From contig JAJDWA010000050.1 of NCBI GenBank assembly GCA_022825825.1, positions 36,165-100,164 of the forward strand: a stretch of 64,000 nt of DNA. Reading direction: 5' to 3'. How positions within the stretch are numbered: position 1 is the first letter of the stretch; each line of letters begins with the position of its first letter. Origin of the DNA: Candidatus Poribacteria bacterium. Lineage in GTDB: Bacteria > Poribacteria > WGA-4E > WGA-3G. The notes under the pieces were generated by a model. It made no database searches. It worked only from the letters and a program-made list of their open reading frames with translations, and was not told the DNA's origin. A program made the position numbers and the translations under genes. This document shows positions 8,997 through 17,511 of this stretch, piece by piece.

Positions 8997-9024
8997 ATAA
9001 ATCAAACTGGTGCTGGAACACCTC

Positions 9025-9408
9025 ATGAAGACGATACTTGCCCTCTCGATGCTCTGTTCTGTGGTCGCTTTGCCCGCTCTCGGCGAGTTGACCGACGCGG
9101 ATCTCAACCAGATACGCTTGATTGTCAACGATGCGATTGATGCGTCCGAAAAACGATTTGATGCAAAGATTCAAGCCTCCGAAACTCGTATGAAAGAACA
9201 CATCACGCAACAGGTAGACAGTCTGAAAACACCTGTTGCATGGCTTATAGGTATTCTTGTGGCTGTAATAGCACTTATAGGTATACCTTTAGTTGTTTTG
9301 ACAATCATGATAGGTTGGCGAAGCATAAAAGACAACTCACAAGAAAAAATCAATCAAGAACTTCGAGAAGAAATCGATACTCTGAAGCAGCAGATTGTCC
9401 AACCATGA
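9025..9408 (+). CDS. Small exported or membrane protein with coiled coil
   Basis: ATG 9025 begins a clean signal peptide (MKTILALSMLCSVVALPALG); a GTG at 9010 is the alternative start, 13 nt after AGGGGG. Residues 22-70 are amphipathic helix (TDADLNQIRLIVNDAIDASEKRFDAK...). One strong membrane span follows (VAWLIGILVAVIALIGIPLVVLTIMIGW), then a charged helical tail. The layout suggests an inner-membrane anchored coiled coil with an extracytoplasmic arm. No family recognised. It is expressed from the 8890 promoter through the pseudoknot leader. Confidence 0.6.
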   Translation: MKTILALSMLCSVVALPALGELTDADLNQIRLIVNDAIDASEKRFDAKIQASETRMKEHITQQVDSLKTPVAWLIGILVAVIALIGIPLVVLTIMIGWRSIKDNSQEKINQELREEIDTLKQQIVQP

Positions 9409-9424
9409 AAGGCACGCCCTACAG

Positions 9425-10135
9425 ATGGATTATGAATATAAGAATCAGCATTTCTCTGTAGAGATTGCCGAAGTACTCCTCACACAGGTATCATCGACAG
9501 GTTCCAAGATAGGTATAATAAAAAATCACTTACTTGACTCTCACTACAAAAAGGGCGGATTCGGGCTACCAGACAGCGAGGACAGCGAGGACGAGGACAT
9601 TTTCAACGCCAAAACAGCCTTGGAAATAGACATCGTCGTGCAGGCATTACGAAACTTGATGCAGAAAGCAAAAGTCAATCGTATTCACAAAGACATCTGG
9701 CGCATTGCCCGCCCGGATCAATGGATTTTCGGTAAAGGAAAGCATTGGATATATCTCTACTATTTTCCACTGGAGAAACGCGACGCAGAAAAAAAAGGTC
9801 GTTCTGTGTTTCCTTGCAAGATCGGTAAAGCTGACGGTGTAGGCCACAACGGTAACATCAAATATGATGCACCGGAAAAACGGGTGGAAGCCCTCACCCG
9901 CGGTGCAAGAGAATTCGCTAAAATTCCGCCGCTCTTTAGAACCGATACACACACAACACTGGAGACAGCCATACACAAAAACCTCGAGTTACAGCGCAAG
10001 AGCATCCCCAATAGACCCAGCAAGGAATGGTTTTTGACCAACCCCCGTGAAGTCGTAAAAATTGTAGCAGATATTAATTTTGCTCTTCTCCATCCCTCCT
10101 ATAATTTTTCCGCAATTCTCGCGGATATGAAGTGA
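9425..10135 (+). CDS. GIY-YIG nuclease-like protein (T5orf172/MUG113 type)
   Basis: The protein has about 236 aa from ATG 9425; an in-frame TTG at 9395 has no ribosome site. The first 100 residues are helical and unassigned. Residues 105-215 match the T5orf172 pattern: WIYLYYFPLEK, FPCKIGKA, KRVEALTRGAREF, a Glu in LETAIHKNLELQRK, and KEWFLTNPREVV. These are the usual GIY-like, IGK, Arg, Glu and EWF positions. It is the second of three members of this family in 10 kb. Role in defence or mobility is not known. Confidence 0.6.
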   Translation: MDYEYKNQHFSVEIAEVLLTQVSSTGSKIGIIKNHLLDSHYKKGGFGLPDSEDSEDEDIFNAKTALEIDIVVQALRNLMQKAKVNRIHKDIWRIARPDQWIFGKGKHWIYLYYFPLEKRDAEKKGRSVFPCKIGKADGVGHNGNIKYDAPEKRVEALTRGAREFAKIPPLFRTDTHTTLETAIHKNLELQRKSIPNRPSKEWFLTNPREVVKIVADINFALLHPSYNFSAILADMK

Positions 10136-10148
10136 AAGGATCGTAATA

Positions 10149-10647
10149 TGAAAGGCACGCGCCCCCTTGACAACGACGAGATCAGGTGGCACCGAGAGAA
10201 ATACCGCGGGGTAGCGTCCACCCGTCCGTTATTCCCTTCGCGACACAAATCGGGACTGTCCCCATGCATCGTCAAACCGCACACGATATACTCAAAAAAG
10301 CGTTTATTGCCGCGGACTTGAACGGTAAGCTGGCGACACACAGCCTGCGGAAGTCTTTTGCACAGCGTCTGTACGATAAGAGCGGGGACATCTACCTCGT
10401 CCAAGAGTTGCTCGGTCATCGGAACATCTCGACAACCCAAAATTATTTGGGAGTCAACTATGCGGATGCCAGGGCAGCGGTTGAATCGATTGCCTTAATC
10501 ACCGAGTCTGACAGAATTCACAAAACGTCGAACTCGGCTAAAATGTTAGACGATAAAACACTCATAACAGAACTCCAGGGGCGCGGATATGAACTCAAAA
10601 CCAAACGGAAGAATAAAGCAACTGCCGAGATTGTCAAGATAGGATAA
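10149..10647 (+). pseudogene. Degenerate tyrosine recombinase (internal deletion and frameshift)
   Basis: ATG 10149 reads MKGTRPLDNDEIR, the same N terminus as the fragment at 23446. It then jumps to ASTRPLFPSRHKSG, normally found far downstream in such integrases, so an internal segment is deleted. A frame change near 10255 leads into PMHRQTAHDILKKAF...HSLRKSFAQRL...LGHRNISTTQNYLG. That segment supplies the HxxR, LLGH and Tyr motifs of a tyrosine recombinase catalytic domain. The N-terminal catalytic Arg and Lys region is missing, so it should be inactive. Confidence 0.7.
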
Positions 10648-10670
10648 ATCTGGGAAAAAGGAAGGACTTT

Positions 10671-11441
10671 ATGATATCAGAATACAAAATGCAATTCCCA
10701 TTTACGACCCAGAAAGAAATTCTTGACTGGGAGGCTTATTACATTCAGAGGCAACGCCAAACGCGCCAAGAATTAGAAGCCTCCGTGATAGGTTTCAGAG
10801 AAAACGTCTCAAAACTCGGCTATCTGCTGGAAGCCGAATTGCGGAAGATGGCAAAATGGAAATCTCGTTTTACCCCCAGTAAGTTAGATCCAAACCCACT
10901 GGGACTTATTGAAGATGTGACTGCTGAAGCATTTCGTCTCAATGACGATTGGGAGAAACTTGAAAAATTGACAGATATAGAGGGCGTCGGTGAATCCGTT
11001 GCGTCCGTGATCCTACATCTCTACGACGAAAAGAAATACCCTATCCTTGATAGGCATGCCCTTAACTCCATCGGGATTGACTACAGAAAAGTTGAATACG
11101 ATGAACGTTTCTGGCAGGATTATACCGACTTCTGCCGTGCGGAAGCCAAGCGTTTTGACGTTGAGATGCGGACACTCGATCGCGCACTCTATAAATTTGC
11201 AGAGGCTGACGCAGACTCCATACTCAACATCATGCCAGAAGAAAAGATTTTACTGGAGCTGGCACGCCGCGGATACAACCTCTCCAGACTGCGAAATGAC
11301 GAGAAAACAACGGAAGAAAAAGCAGAAAAATGGGAAAACCGAAATCGCAGCGATGCCGCTGATGTAAAAAAAAATACGGATCGTTCCAACCTTGACCAGT
11401 CTCTGGCAGAACTTAAAAGGGATGTCTTAGGCGGTAGGTGA
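10671..11441 (+). CDS. Helix-hairpin-helix DNA-binding protein
   Basis: The 256-aa protein starts at ATG 10671 after AAAGGAAGGAC. Residues 98-135 contain a helix-hairpin-helix (LTDIEGVGESVASVILHL) followed by YPILDRHALNSIG, reminiscent of the HhH-GPD superfamily where a downstream Asp-containing segment lies in the active site. The catalytic Lys of DNA glycosylases is not evident. The C-terminal tail (EEKILLELARRGYNLSRLRND) resembles the tail of the neighbouring recombinase remnant (DDKTLITELQGRGYELKTKRKN), suggesting exchange of 3' ends. Function unassigned, probably DNA-binding. Confidence 0.55.
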   Translation: MISEYKMQFPFTTQKEILDWEAYYIQRQRQTRQELEASVIGFRENVSKLGYLLEAELRKMAKWKSRFTPSKLDPNPLGLIEDVTAEAFRLNDDWEKLEKLTDIEGVGESVASVILHLYDEKKYPILDRHALNSIGIDYRKVEYDERFWQDYTDFCRAEAKRFDVEMRTLDRALYKFAEADADSILNIMPEEKILLELARRGYNLSRLRNDEKTTEEKAEKWENRNRSDAADVKKNTDRSNLDQSLAELKRDVLGGR

Positions 11442-11507
11442 GATTGTTAAGATTGGATAGCAAGAAAAAAGCGAAGGTATTCACCCTTTGTTCCCGGACT
11501 GTGAGTA

Positions 11508-11888
11508 ATGTTCAGTAAAATTTTTAAATATATTGCAGGGTCAATAGAAGTCGCCGGCTACATCGCTATTATTTTTCTCTCTGGTTTTAATTTTCTGGAA
11601 ACAGTGGCGCATTTTCTCAGATATAATGTTTGGAAAACGAAGTCTGTTCTCCAATTGCTATCAGATGCTGATCGAGTGGTACTCGCATCCAAGTGGAAAG
11701 GAATCTATTCTGTGCTTGAGGGCATCCCTACCTTTCTTTGGTATTGGTTTATGGGAGGCATTTATTTATATTTCTGGTATCGATTCTGGAAGGCAGTGAG
11801 AGAGGATTTGAAGGAATCACGTGAGAATGACAAAGTGAAAAAAATGGTAACAAGTCCGGAGGACGATAAACAAAATGGCACGAGATAA
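11508..11888 (+). CDS. Small integral membrane protein
   Basis: This 126-aa protein has two predicted spans: residues 10-30 (AGSIEVAGYIAIIFLSGFNFL) and residues 70-90 (IPTFLWYWFMGGIYLYFWYRFW). A long charged C-terminal tail follows. There is no signal peptide cleavage site and no recognisable family. Its end overlaps the next gene by 14 bp, implying a two-gene unit. Confidence 0.5.
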   Translation: MFSKIFKYIAGSIEVAGYIAIIFLSGFNFLETVAHFLRYNVWKTKSVLQLLSDADRVVLASKWKGIYSVLEGIPTFLWYWFMGGIYLYFWYRFWKAVREDLKESRENDKVKKMVTSPEDDKQNGTR

Positions 11889-12270
11889 TGACGATCTGTT
11901 TCGTTACATCATTGGCAACAAAGAGACCGGAGAATACTCCGCAGAAAGCATAATAACAGCAAAGGTGAACGTTGAATACTCCGCAGAATTTGCGGAAGGT
12001 AATCAGTCCGCTATAATGCCTTTACAGATCACAACGACTGCGATCCATTTATGCCTTTTCATACATCTAATGCGTAGTGCGGATCACGTTGACGATTTAG
12101 AGGTCACCATTCTTGACGTGAATCAGGCTGCTATAGCTTCAAACGAGATCAACAAGTTGACGTTGAAAAACTTGGCATCTGACGTGACCAACCCCGCAGC
12201 TCTTGGCGATGATGACAACGATGATGAGATAGATTTGGCGACTCTGACGAAGCACCTTCCCCCTGTATAA
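11875..12270 (+). CDS. Hypothetical acidic protein
   Basis: The protein has 131 aa and starts within the end of the upstream membrane-protein gene. It is acidic, with Asp-rich runs near the C terminus (DDDNDDEIDL). A central hydrophobic helix (ITTTAIHLCLFIHLM) is too short to be a confident membrane span. No family is recognised. Overlap with 11508-11888 suggests co-expression. Confidence 0.45.
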   Translation: MARDNDDLFRYIIGNKETGEYSAESIITAKVNVEYSAEFAEGNQSAIMPLQITTTAIHLCLFIHLMRSADHVDDLEVTILDVNQAAIASNEINKLTLKNLASDVTNPAALGDDDNDDEIDLATLTKHLPPV

Positions 12271-12285
12271 AATAAGATGCCTCAA

Positions 12286-12343
12286 AATCGCCTACAAGCC
12301 CCCTCGAAACACTTCCTCTGTGGTAGACCCCACCTTATATCGC
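12286..12343. repeat. 60-65 bp intergenic repeat, copy 1
   Basis: Shares AATCGCCTACAAGCCCC, then a CTGTGGT core and an A/T-rich end with copies at 15184, 17170 and 18727. It lies between a plus-strand and a minus-strand gene, both ending here. Confidence 0.6.
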
Positions 12344-12407
12344 AAAGAATCCACCTGCTTTGACACGTTGCCTATACGATATAAATATATCACTCCCCTT
12401 GCGCCTT

Positions 12408-12794
12408 TCAAGACGAAATGGCGATACCTTCTTTCCATCGCTTACCGGATTCAGAAAGCAAGCGGAGTCTTGGGTTCAAAGACGAGATAAAACAACATAA
12501 ATCGTCGCTCATCCGAAACCATTCGCTCATTCGGGTATTCTTTTTAAGACGGTCTGCCTTAAATTGCGCGTGCAGTTCTCGTTCCTGTTCTCGGCCACCT
12601 TCGAGTTTTGCCAACACCCGAAGCTGTCCCATATCATCACGCCTTTTCTCGTGATAATTCCGATGCATTATACGACGGTTACTGTCTCTGCGTCTGTTGT
12701 TTTCCAGCCGTAGTTGGTGAATCCTAACGTCTATGTTATCGCTGTAACCGATTTTGATGCGATCACGCCGCATATCTTGCAGGAAATAAACCAT
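12408..12794 (-). CDS. GIY-YIG nuclease-like protein (T5orf172/MUG113 type)
   Basis: I take ATG 12794, preceded by GGTAGGTGG, as the start, giving 128 aa; the frame is open further upstream to 12917 but that part is Cys-rich and unlike the family. Motifs: MVYFLQDMRRDRIKIGYSDN, an Arg in IDVRIHQLRLEN, Glu in GREQERELHAQFKADR and SEWFRMSDD. This is close to the full length of the minimal domain. Third T5orf172-like gene in the window. Confidence 0.65.
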   Translation of the reverse strand: MVYFLQDMRRDRIKIGYSDNIDVRIHQLRLENNRRRDSNRRIMHRNYHEKRRDDMGQLRVLAKLEGGREQERELHAQFKADRLKKNTRMSEWFRMSDDLCCFISSLNPRLRLLSESGKRWKEGIAISS

Positions 12795-13078
12795 CCACCT
12801 ACCCCGCAAACAGTTTTGATTTATCTTATCACAACAGCCACACAGAAACAACACACAACGGAGCGTCTTATTTTTTCCCTTATAGCCACCGCTCAGCACT
12901 TTTCCTTGACAACGCATCTAAAAAAATTGGACAATATATGCCAGTAGAAAGGGGAAGGCGGGCAACCTTCCCTCGATGACCAAAAACCAAATTTAGGCTA
13001 TGTGTATATTGGTAATGGCTATTTCTATTCTAATACACCTGCCAGTATACGTCAAGCCACTTTTTTTAGAGGTAAAAA

Positions 13079-13420
13079 ATGAAAGAAATTACGTACGCTC
13101 TTATGGGGCGAATACAGGATGAAGAAACTGGTAACAGTGTGGTTTTAACGGGGGTTAAATTGACAGGGACTCCCTTACAGGTTGGAATGATTTTTGAATC
13201 TTTAAGAGACCTACCCGGACGTCCTGATGTCTCGGTAAATACTAAGACTGACCAGAAGATTTACAATATAGGTAAAGACGCTTTAGAACAAGCAAGGGCC
13301 GAACACAGCGATTTTTATGGCGATTATGAGGATCCAGATACATCTGATGATCCAAAGGAAGAACTTGCCAGACTCCGCTCTAACTGGAGAATCCATACAT
13401 ATCCTACGGAAACTGAATAG
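13079..13420 (+). CDS. Hypothetical protein
   Basis: The protein has 113 aa, starting at ATG 13079 with TTAGAGG upstream. It begins with a beta-rich stretch (EITYALMGRIQDEETGNSVVLTGVKLTG) and ends acidic and polar (DYEDPDTSDDPKEELARL). No membrane segment, signal peptide or known domain. Separated by 92 bp from the next plus-strand gene, which may share its transcript. Confidence 0.5.
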   Translation: MKEITYALMGRIQDEETGNSVVLTGVKLTGTPLQVGMIFESLRDLPGRPDVSVNTKTDQKIYNIGKDALEQARAEHSDFYGDYEDPDTSDDPKEELARLRSNWRIHTYPTETE

Positions 13421-13512
13421 CGAAATTGAGGACAGCAACGTTGTTGTCTTCAATCCCGATGGCATTTTTTTCTTGACACCCGAAAATAAACATGATTTAG
13501 GGAGACACAAAA

Positions 13513-14220
13513 TTGAATATCGGACGAAAGTCCCCTCAAAAATCAGAAGTTGTTGAAGTGAATCTCAAGAATTCAGAGGCTTGCATTGTTGAGTCGTCTG
13601 ATGCTCCAGAATTGACGCATGATCTTCTCGCTATTAAAGCCAAGCCCATTCAGATTGTTCAACTTACTTATGATGGCAAACCCTATCACGTTCATATACG
13701 GCATGGCATGCGATTCGTTGATGAATTGAAGTCTAACCGTATCAGATCAGAATATGGGGTAGATGCAAGCACGAATTTCATGCTATCACAGATGATAGCA
13801 AGTCCAAAAATTTCTTGGAATGGTGAAGGTGATGGATCACCTATAGAAGATATACCACCTCTTTTAAAAGACAGACTTGCGGAAGCGTGTCTTGCTGTCA
13901 ATAACCCCACAGAAGATGACATCTATCAGGTTGAAGTTTGTCTGGGTGTCCCCGACGATATTTTGAAAACCGCAAACACGTTGTTCCCGACACAAAAACC
14001 TAACGATATGACCGATGCCGATATTATCAAGAATGGAAAAGCATATAACATGGCACGGCAGACCCTTGTCATCGCGATGTTAGCGTCCCCAGTCCTATCT
14101 GAATCCGAATGTGAGGAAACTGATACATATCCAGTCAGTGGTATTTCGGAAGGTATGATGCAGACGCTTTACAACGCCGTTTGTGTTGTAAATCTCCTTC
14201 GTAGCACACAAACAGTATGA
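13513..14220 (+). CDS. Hypothetical protein
   Basis: The 235-aa protein uses TTG 13513, 8 bp after GGAG; no ATG is near the start of the coding signal. It is soluble, with a beta-rich segment (PIQIVQLTYDGKPYHVHIRHGMRFVDEL) and later helices (DDIYQVEVCLGVPDDILKTANTLF, MARQTLVIAMLASPVL). I do not recognise the family. The first half resembles a phage tail-assembly chaperone or small accessory protein only in length. Confidence 0.45.
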   Translation: MNIGRKSPQKSEVVEVNLKNSEACIVESSDAPELTHDLLAIKAKPIQIVQLTYDGKPYHVHIRHGMRFVDELKSNRIRSEYGVDASTNFMLSQMIASPKISWNGEGDGSPIEDIPPLLKDRLAEACLAVNNPTEDDIYQVEVCLGVPDDILKTANTLFPTQKPNDMTDADIIKNGKAYNMARQTLVIAMLASPVLSESECEETDTYPVSGISEGMMQTLYNAVCVVNLLRSTQTV

Positions 14221-14297
14221 GTACCGTCTAAAACATATCAAATCACGACCATGACATGTGTTTTGTGAATGTGTTATCTTAAGGAGACTTACTCCTA

Positions 14298-15104
14298 ATG
14301 ACTGTGTTACAAATCCTAAATGCCAGCGGAGTCATAATTACCGCAATCGCAACCGGTGTTCTCGCTATTATTACTTGGCGATACGTCCATTTGACAAGAG
14401 ACATACTCACTGCCACGAATAAACCCCAAGTCATACTTTTTTTACGTTACAGCGGAGACGCGGTAAGTCTGTGTGTGGAGAACATAGGTACAGGATACGC
14501 TTCAGATATAATTTTCAGTGGAAACCTACTTTCGTTCAAAACCATACCTGCAGTTCCTGGTGAAGAAGGTAAGCTACTAAAAGATTTAGAACCCTTTAAA
14601 AGTGGCATCACCTACTTGGGACCTGGATACAAGATTGACACGTTTCTTTTCGATGGCGTTAGATCAAATCAAGTAACTCGACAGACACTCCGTGCTCTGG
14701 TCTCTTACAAAGATTCTGCCAATACAGAAGAAAAAGAAATTTTCACCTTTGAATTTGGCGACTGGAAGGATGAAAACCAATTTATATCTCCACAAATTGA
14801 TGATACCGCGGATAGACTCGGAAGGATTGCTAATGTCTTGGAGAGTATCAGAAACAATTTGGGAAATAACAATAGAATTAGGATTAGTCTTCCGAATCCC
14901 TTTGTCGAATATAAAAATGTGCAAATAAATCTAAATCATGTAGAAGAATTCTGTATTGCTCCCACAAAATATAACGCAGCCAAATACAATCTCATCGTGC
15001 GATACGTGTCAGGAAAAGAACAGATAATAATCACTGGAACAGAGGAAGTATGTAAAAACTTACGTTCCAGGATATTTCTTGCTCATACCATGAGAACACG
15101 ATAA
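14298..15104 (+). CDS. Membrane-anchored hypothetical protein
   Basis: The protein has 268 aa and a strong ribosome site (AAGGAGACTTACTCCTA). Residues 5-27 form one N-terminal membrane span (ILNASGVIITAIATGVLAIITWRYV). The rest is predicted beta-rich (NKPQVILFLRYSGDAVSLCVENIGTGYASDIIFSG), a pattern seen in many N-terminally anchored proteins of unknown function that carry an Ig-like fold. A KIDTFLFDG segment and a C-terminal KEQIIITGTEEV region follow. No catalytic motif. Confidence 0.55.
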   Translation: MTVLQILNASGVIITAIATGVLAIITWRYVHLTRDILTATNKPQVILFLRYSGDAVSLCVENIGTGYASDIIFSGNLLSFKTIPAVPGEEGKLLKDLEPFKSGITYLGPGYKIDTFLFDGVRSNQVTRQTLRALVSYKDSANTEEKEIFTFEFGDWKDENQFISPQIDDTADRLGRIANVLESIRNNLGNNNRIRISLPNPFVEYKNVQINLNHVEEFCIAPTKYNAAKYNLIVRYVSGKEQIIITGTEEVCKNLRSRIFLAHTMRTR

Positions 15105-15183
15105 CAATGTCAATGATAGAGAACCTTGTACTATTGTCTCAATCATTGCTTTAGTCAAGGGCTAATCAAAAAATCCTTACCAT

Positions 15184-15245
15184 AATCCCCTACAAGCCCC
15201 CTCAAGAACACGTCCCCGTGGTCATACCCACCTGATATTGACAAC
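15184..15245. repeat. 60-65 bp intergenic repeat, copy 2
   Basis: AATCCCCTACAAGCCCC, CCGTGGTCATACCCACC and TGATATTGACAAC align with the other copies. It follows the gene ending at 15104. Confidence 0.6.
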
Positions 15246-15391
15246 TTATCACCAGCAACGACTCGCACGCCACAGCACAATATTGTGTCATCCCCCCACT
15301 CTTTTTTATAGACGAAAAAATTAACTCTTATTATACTTTGTCCATAGGTCGCTATCCTCAGTCTTTGCAGATAGAAAAGGCAGGTCGGTAA

Positions 15392-16150
15392 ATGCCGATT
15401 ACGTTTGATAAACAGAAAATAAGAAAGGCAATCACGGCTGGGATCCGAGACTCCCATCCAACCGCAATCGTGAATAAAGTCTCAATTGTGTTTCTGCTGT
15501 TCGTTTTTTGCTTTATCGGTTGTGTACAAAAGATAGGAAAAACGTTATCTTCAGAGGGGAATTACCACTTTCGCAAAACCAAATGGGGCTACTCCCAAGC
15601 GATGGTGCAGCTCAGCGAACAGGGTACCCGTTTAGATTTCCGCAAAGAAAACACACTGATCTACAACGAAAGGATTGCAGATATACCTCTCAAGATCGTT
15701 TACAGTTTTGAAAATGACAGGCTCCGCGCCGCAGGTTATCTCACAGAGACACCCATCAAAAATGCTAACTTGATACACAGACATGCTGGAGATGTCTTGG
15801 GAGAGCCAAACGATCGTATCTCCGGTGGCTCGGTTTGGGCGGATTACGAGACGCTCATCTATCTCAATGGCTATGTAGGTTTTGAGAAAAAAAGTCCTGG
15901 GCGATATGAAGATAACCCGGGACTTCTTGAGCGGATCCCGAAGAAACCTCGCAAAGGGACACCCGGCACGATTTCTTATAGCCATGTTGTCTGGACATAC
16001 GTCGATCAAAGTTTCTTCAGGCAACTGCATGAGGTTGAAGACCCTTTGGCTGAACTCTCATTTTATGAAAAGCGGTTGCTGGATGTCTTGAGAAGGCAAG
16101 CCATGACCCAATATCTTGGACCTGGTGGTGGAATCACCCTTCCACGCTAA
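15392..16150 (+). CDS. Putative lipoprotein or membrane-anchored protein
   Basis: The 252-aa protein has an N-terminal 28-residue polar stretch, then a hydrophobic segment (VSIVFLLFVFCFIGC). FIGC could act as a lipobox if translation starts later; otherwise it is a single anchor. The mature part is mixed beta/alpha with several Tyr/Trp-rich strands (YHFRKTKWGYSQAMVQLSEQG) and no known domain. The start is uncertain: ATG 15392 has only a weak AGG upstream. A promoter-like TATACT is read only on the opposite strand. Confidence 0.5.
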   Translation: MPITFDKQKIRKAITAGIRDSHPTAIVNKVSIVFLLFVFCFIGCVQKIGKTLSSEGNYHFRKTKWGYSQAMVQLSEQGTRLDFRKENTLIYNERIADIPLKIVYSFENDRLRAAGYLTETPIKNANLIHRHAGDVLGEPNDRISGGSVWADYETLIYLNGYVGFEKKSPGRYEDNPGLLERIPKKPRKGTPGTISYSHVVWTYVDQSFFRQLHEVEDPLAELSFYEKRLLDVLRRQAMTQYLGPGGGITLPR

Positions 16151-16220
16151 TTTGTGTATGGTATGGAAATTCTTTGAGAGTTTTTTTTAGACCTGAATCC
16201 TTTTAGCCGAGGATATATCA

Positions 16221-16706
16221 ATGCGTCAAGTTCTGCATGATGCACTCATAGAAAACACTATCGGTTGGTTAAGGGAGTCTCCTGACTCTCTCAAAACCTA
16301 TCAGTTGTGTAAATGTGGCGAGAGATTCAATAAAAGACCGATACGCAAGAAGGCTTTTGATGAGGTTCAAGAGGAATACAAACTCATAGCTTCACGCTAC
16401 CGTGCAGATATAGCCTTGCTGAAAAAAGGAAAACTGAAAGGTATCATTGAAATCAGAAACACAAGCCCTATCAGTAAAAAGAAGATTGAGTTTCTCAAGA
16501 ACAACCGCATCCCTTTCATTGAAATTGACTGCGCTTCTCTCTTGGAACATGAAACAGAATTGCGTGTTGTGAGATCACACAGACCCGGACAATTCGTCAG
16601 AAGTCTCTGTAGTGTTTGTGATAGAATCAGAAGGATACCTATCGGGTTAAGACGACCTCAATATAATCTCGCAACTCAAGAGTTTCTAACCAGACTCAAG
16701 CCATGA
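16221..16706 (+). CDS. CoiA-like / PD-(D/E)XK nuclease-fold protein
   Basis: The protein has 161 aa. Residues 50-95 (SRYRADIALLKKGKLKGIIEIRNT...NNRIPFIEIDC) follow the competence-protein CoiA pattern: an Asp in RADIALL, then an IEI strand, then a second IEID strand. That is a PD-(D/E)XK fold with IEIR in place of the usual ExK. Two Cys pairs (CKCGE, CSVCDR) could bind zinc, as in CoiA zinc-ribbon parts. The gene overlaps the next one by 4 bp (ATGA). CoiA proteins act on transforming DNA; a role here is only inferred. Confidence 0.55.
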   Translation: MRQVLHDALIENTIGWLRESPDSLKTYQLCKCGERFNKRPIRKKAFDEVQEEYKLIASRYRADIALLKKGKLKGIIEIRNTSPISKKKIEFLKNNRIPFIEIDCASLLEHETELRVVRSHRPGQFVRSLCSVCDRIRRIPIGLRRPQYNLATQEFLTRLKP

Positions 16707-17221
16707 AAATTAGATGCATTTTACTCATTTTGTTAGGGATCATCGCACTCGGTTGTGGCGGCTCTGAATTCGATCCGCCTACCCTTTATTTCACAGATGA
16801 TGTTGATATTCGGGATATACGGGTATTTGCCGCTATAGACCCTCCCCTAACAGGGTTCGCAGATATAAAAATAGTATTCGTCGGTCCGTATTGTGGCAAA
16901 TGTCTCCACTATCAAGATACAGAGTATCAACTGGAAGAGACACGCCTGTTTGTCTGTTTAGTTGTGGGTATCACCAATGTGACGTGTTTTTGTGAGCCCA
17001 ATATTCTACTTCGAAATGTATCTGGCGAGGTTTCTCTGCGTCTACCGCTCGGTGAATACAGTGTTTTTCAATGGGGAAAACGGACGGCAAACCCCTCATT
17101 GTCTTTCGAGTCGATGCAGATAAGGTTGTTATCTCTAAAAATCAGAAAAACGAAGAAAAAATCGCACAGAATCGCCTCTAAGCCTCTTCAAAACAACGCC
17201 CCTGTGGTCATCTTCTCCTGA
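16703..17221 (+). CDS. Putative lipoprotein
   Basis: The 172-aa protein overlaps the upstream CoiA-like gene by ATGA. The export signal MKIRCILLILLGIIALGCGG has a good lipobox (ALGC), so it is probably lipidated at Cys18. The mature part holds several Cys (CGKCLHY, CFCE) and beta strands. The final 17-20 residues are encoded inside the repeat at 17170-17232, suggesting that the natural 3' end was replaced when the repeat arrived. Confidence 0.55.
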   Translation: MKIRCILLILLGIIALGCGGSEFDPPTLYFTDDVDIRDIRVFAAIDPPLTGFADIKIVFVGPYCGKCLHYQDTEYQLEETRLFVCLVVGITNVTCFCEPNILLRNVSGEVSLRLPLGEYSVFQWGKRTANPSLSFESMQIRLLSLKIRKTKKKSHRIASKPLQNNAPVVIFS

Positions 17222-17232
17222 TATTAACAACT
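17170..17232. repeat. 60-65 bp intergenic repeat, copy 3
   Basis: AATCGCCTCTAAGCC, CCCCTGTGGTCAT and TGATATTAACAACTCACA match the other copies. It forms the 3' end of the lipoprotein gene at 16703. Confidence 0.6.
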
Positions 17233-17434
17233 CACAGCCTACCGTGACACACGCCTGAGACGATGTTTGACCTTCACCGCACAACGTATGAAAAAAAACG
17301 ATTTTTTTTGCGTTCCGCCCGATCATGAGCACCGTTTTTCAGCGCAGCAGAAACAGAGAAAGTCAATGTTTATCAGGGGTCAGGGAGAGAGAGCATCAGG
17401 GAGGCGTGCAAAGCAACAGCGAAAAAACAGTCAG

Positions 17435-17505
17435 AAACGGACAGAAGCATGCCCCAAACGGACAAAATTCACGAGAAAACGGACAGTTTTCAGCGGAAAC
17501 GGACA
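17435..17505. repeat. Four phased AAACGGACA direct repeats
   Basis: AAACGGACA occurs at 17435, 17456, 17477 and 17497, spaced 21, 21 and 20 bp, about two helical turns. The array ends 7 bp before the 3' end of the HTH protein gene on the other strand. The phasing suggests an operator, centromere or iteron array for a repeated-domain DNA-binding protein. Confidence 0.6.
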
Positions 17506-17511
17506 GACGTT

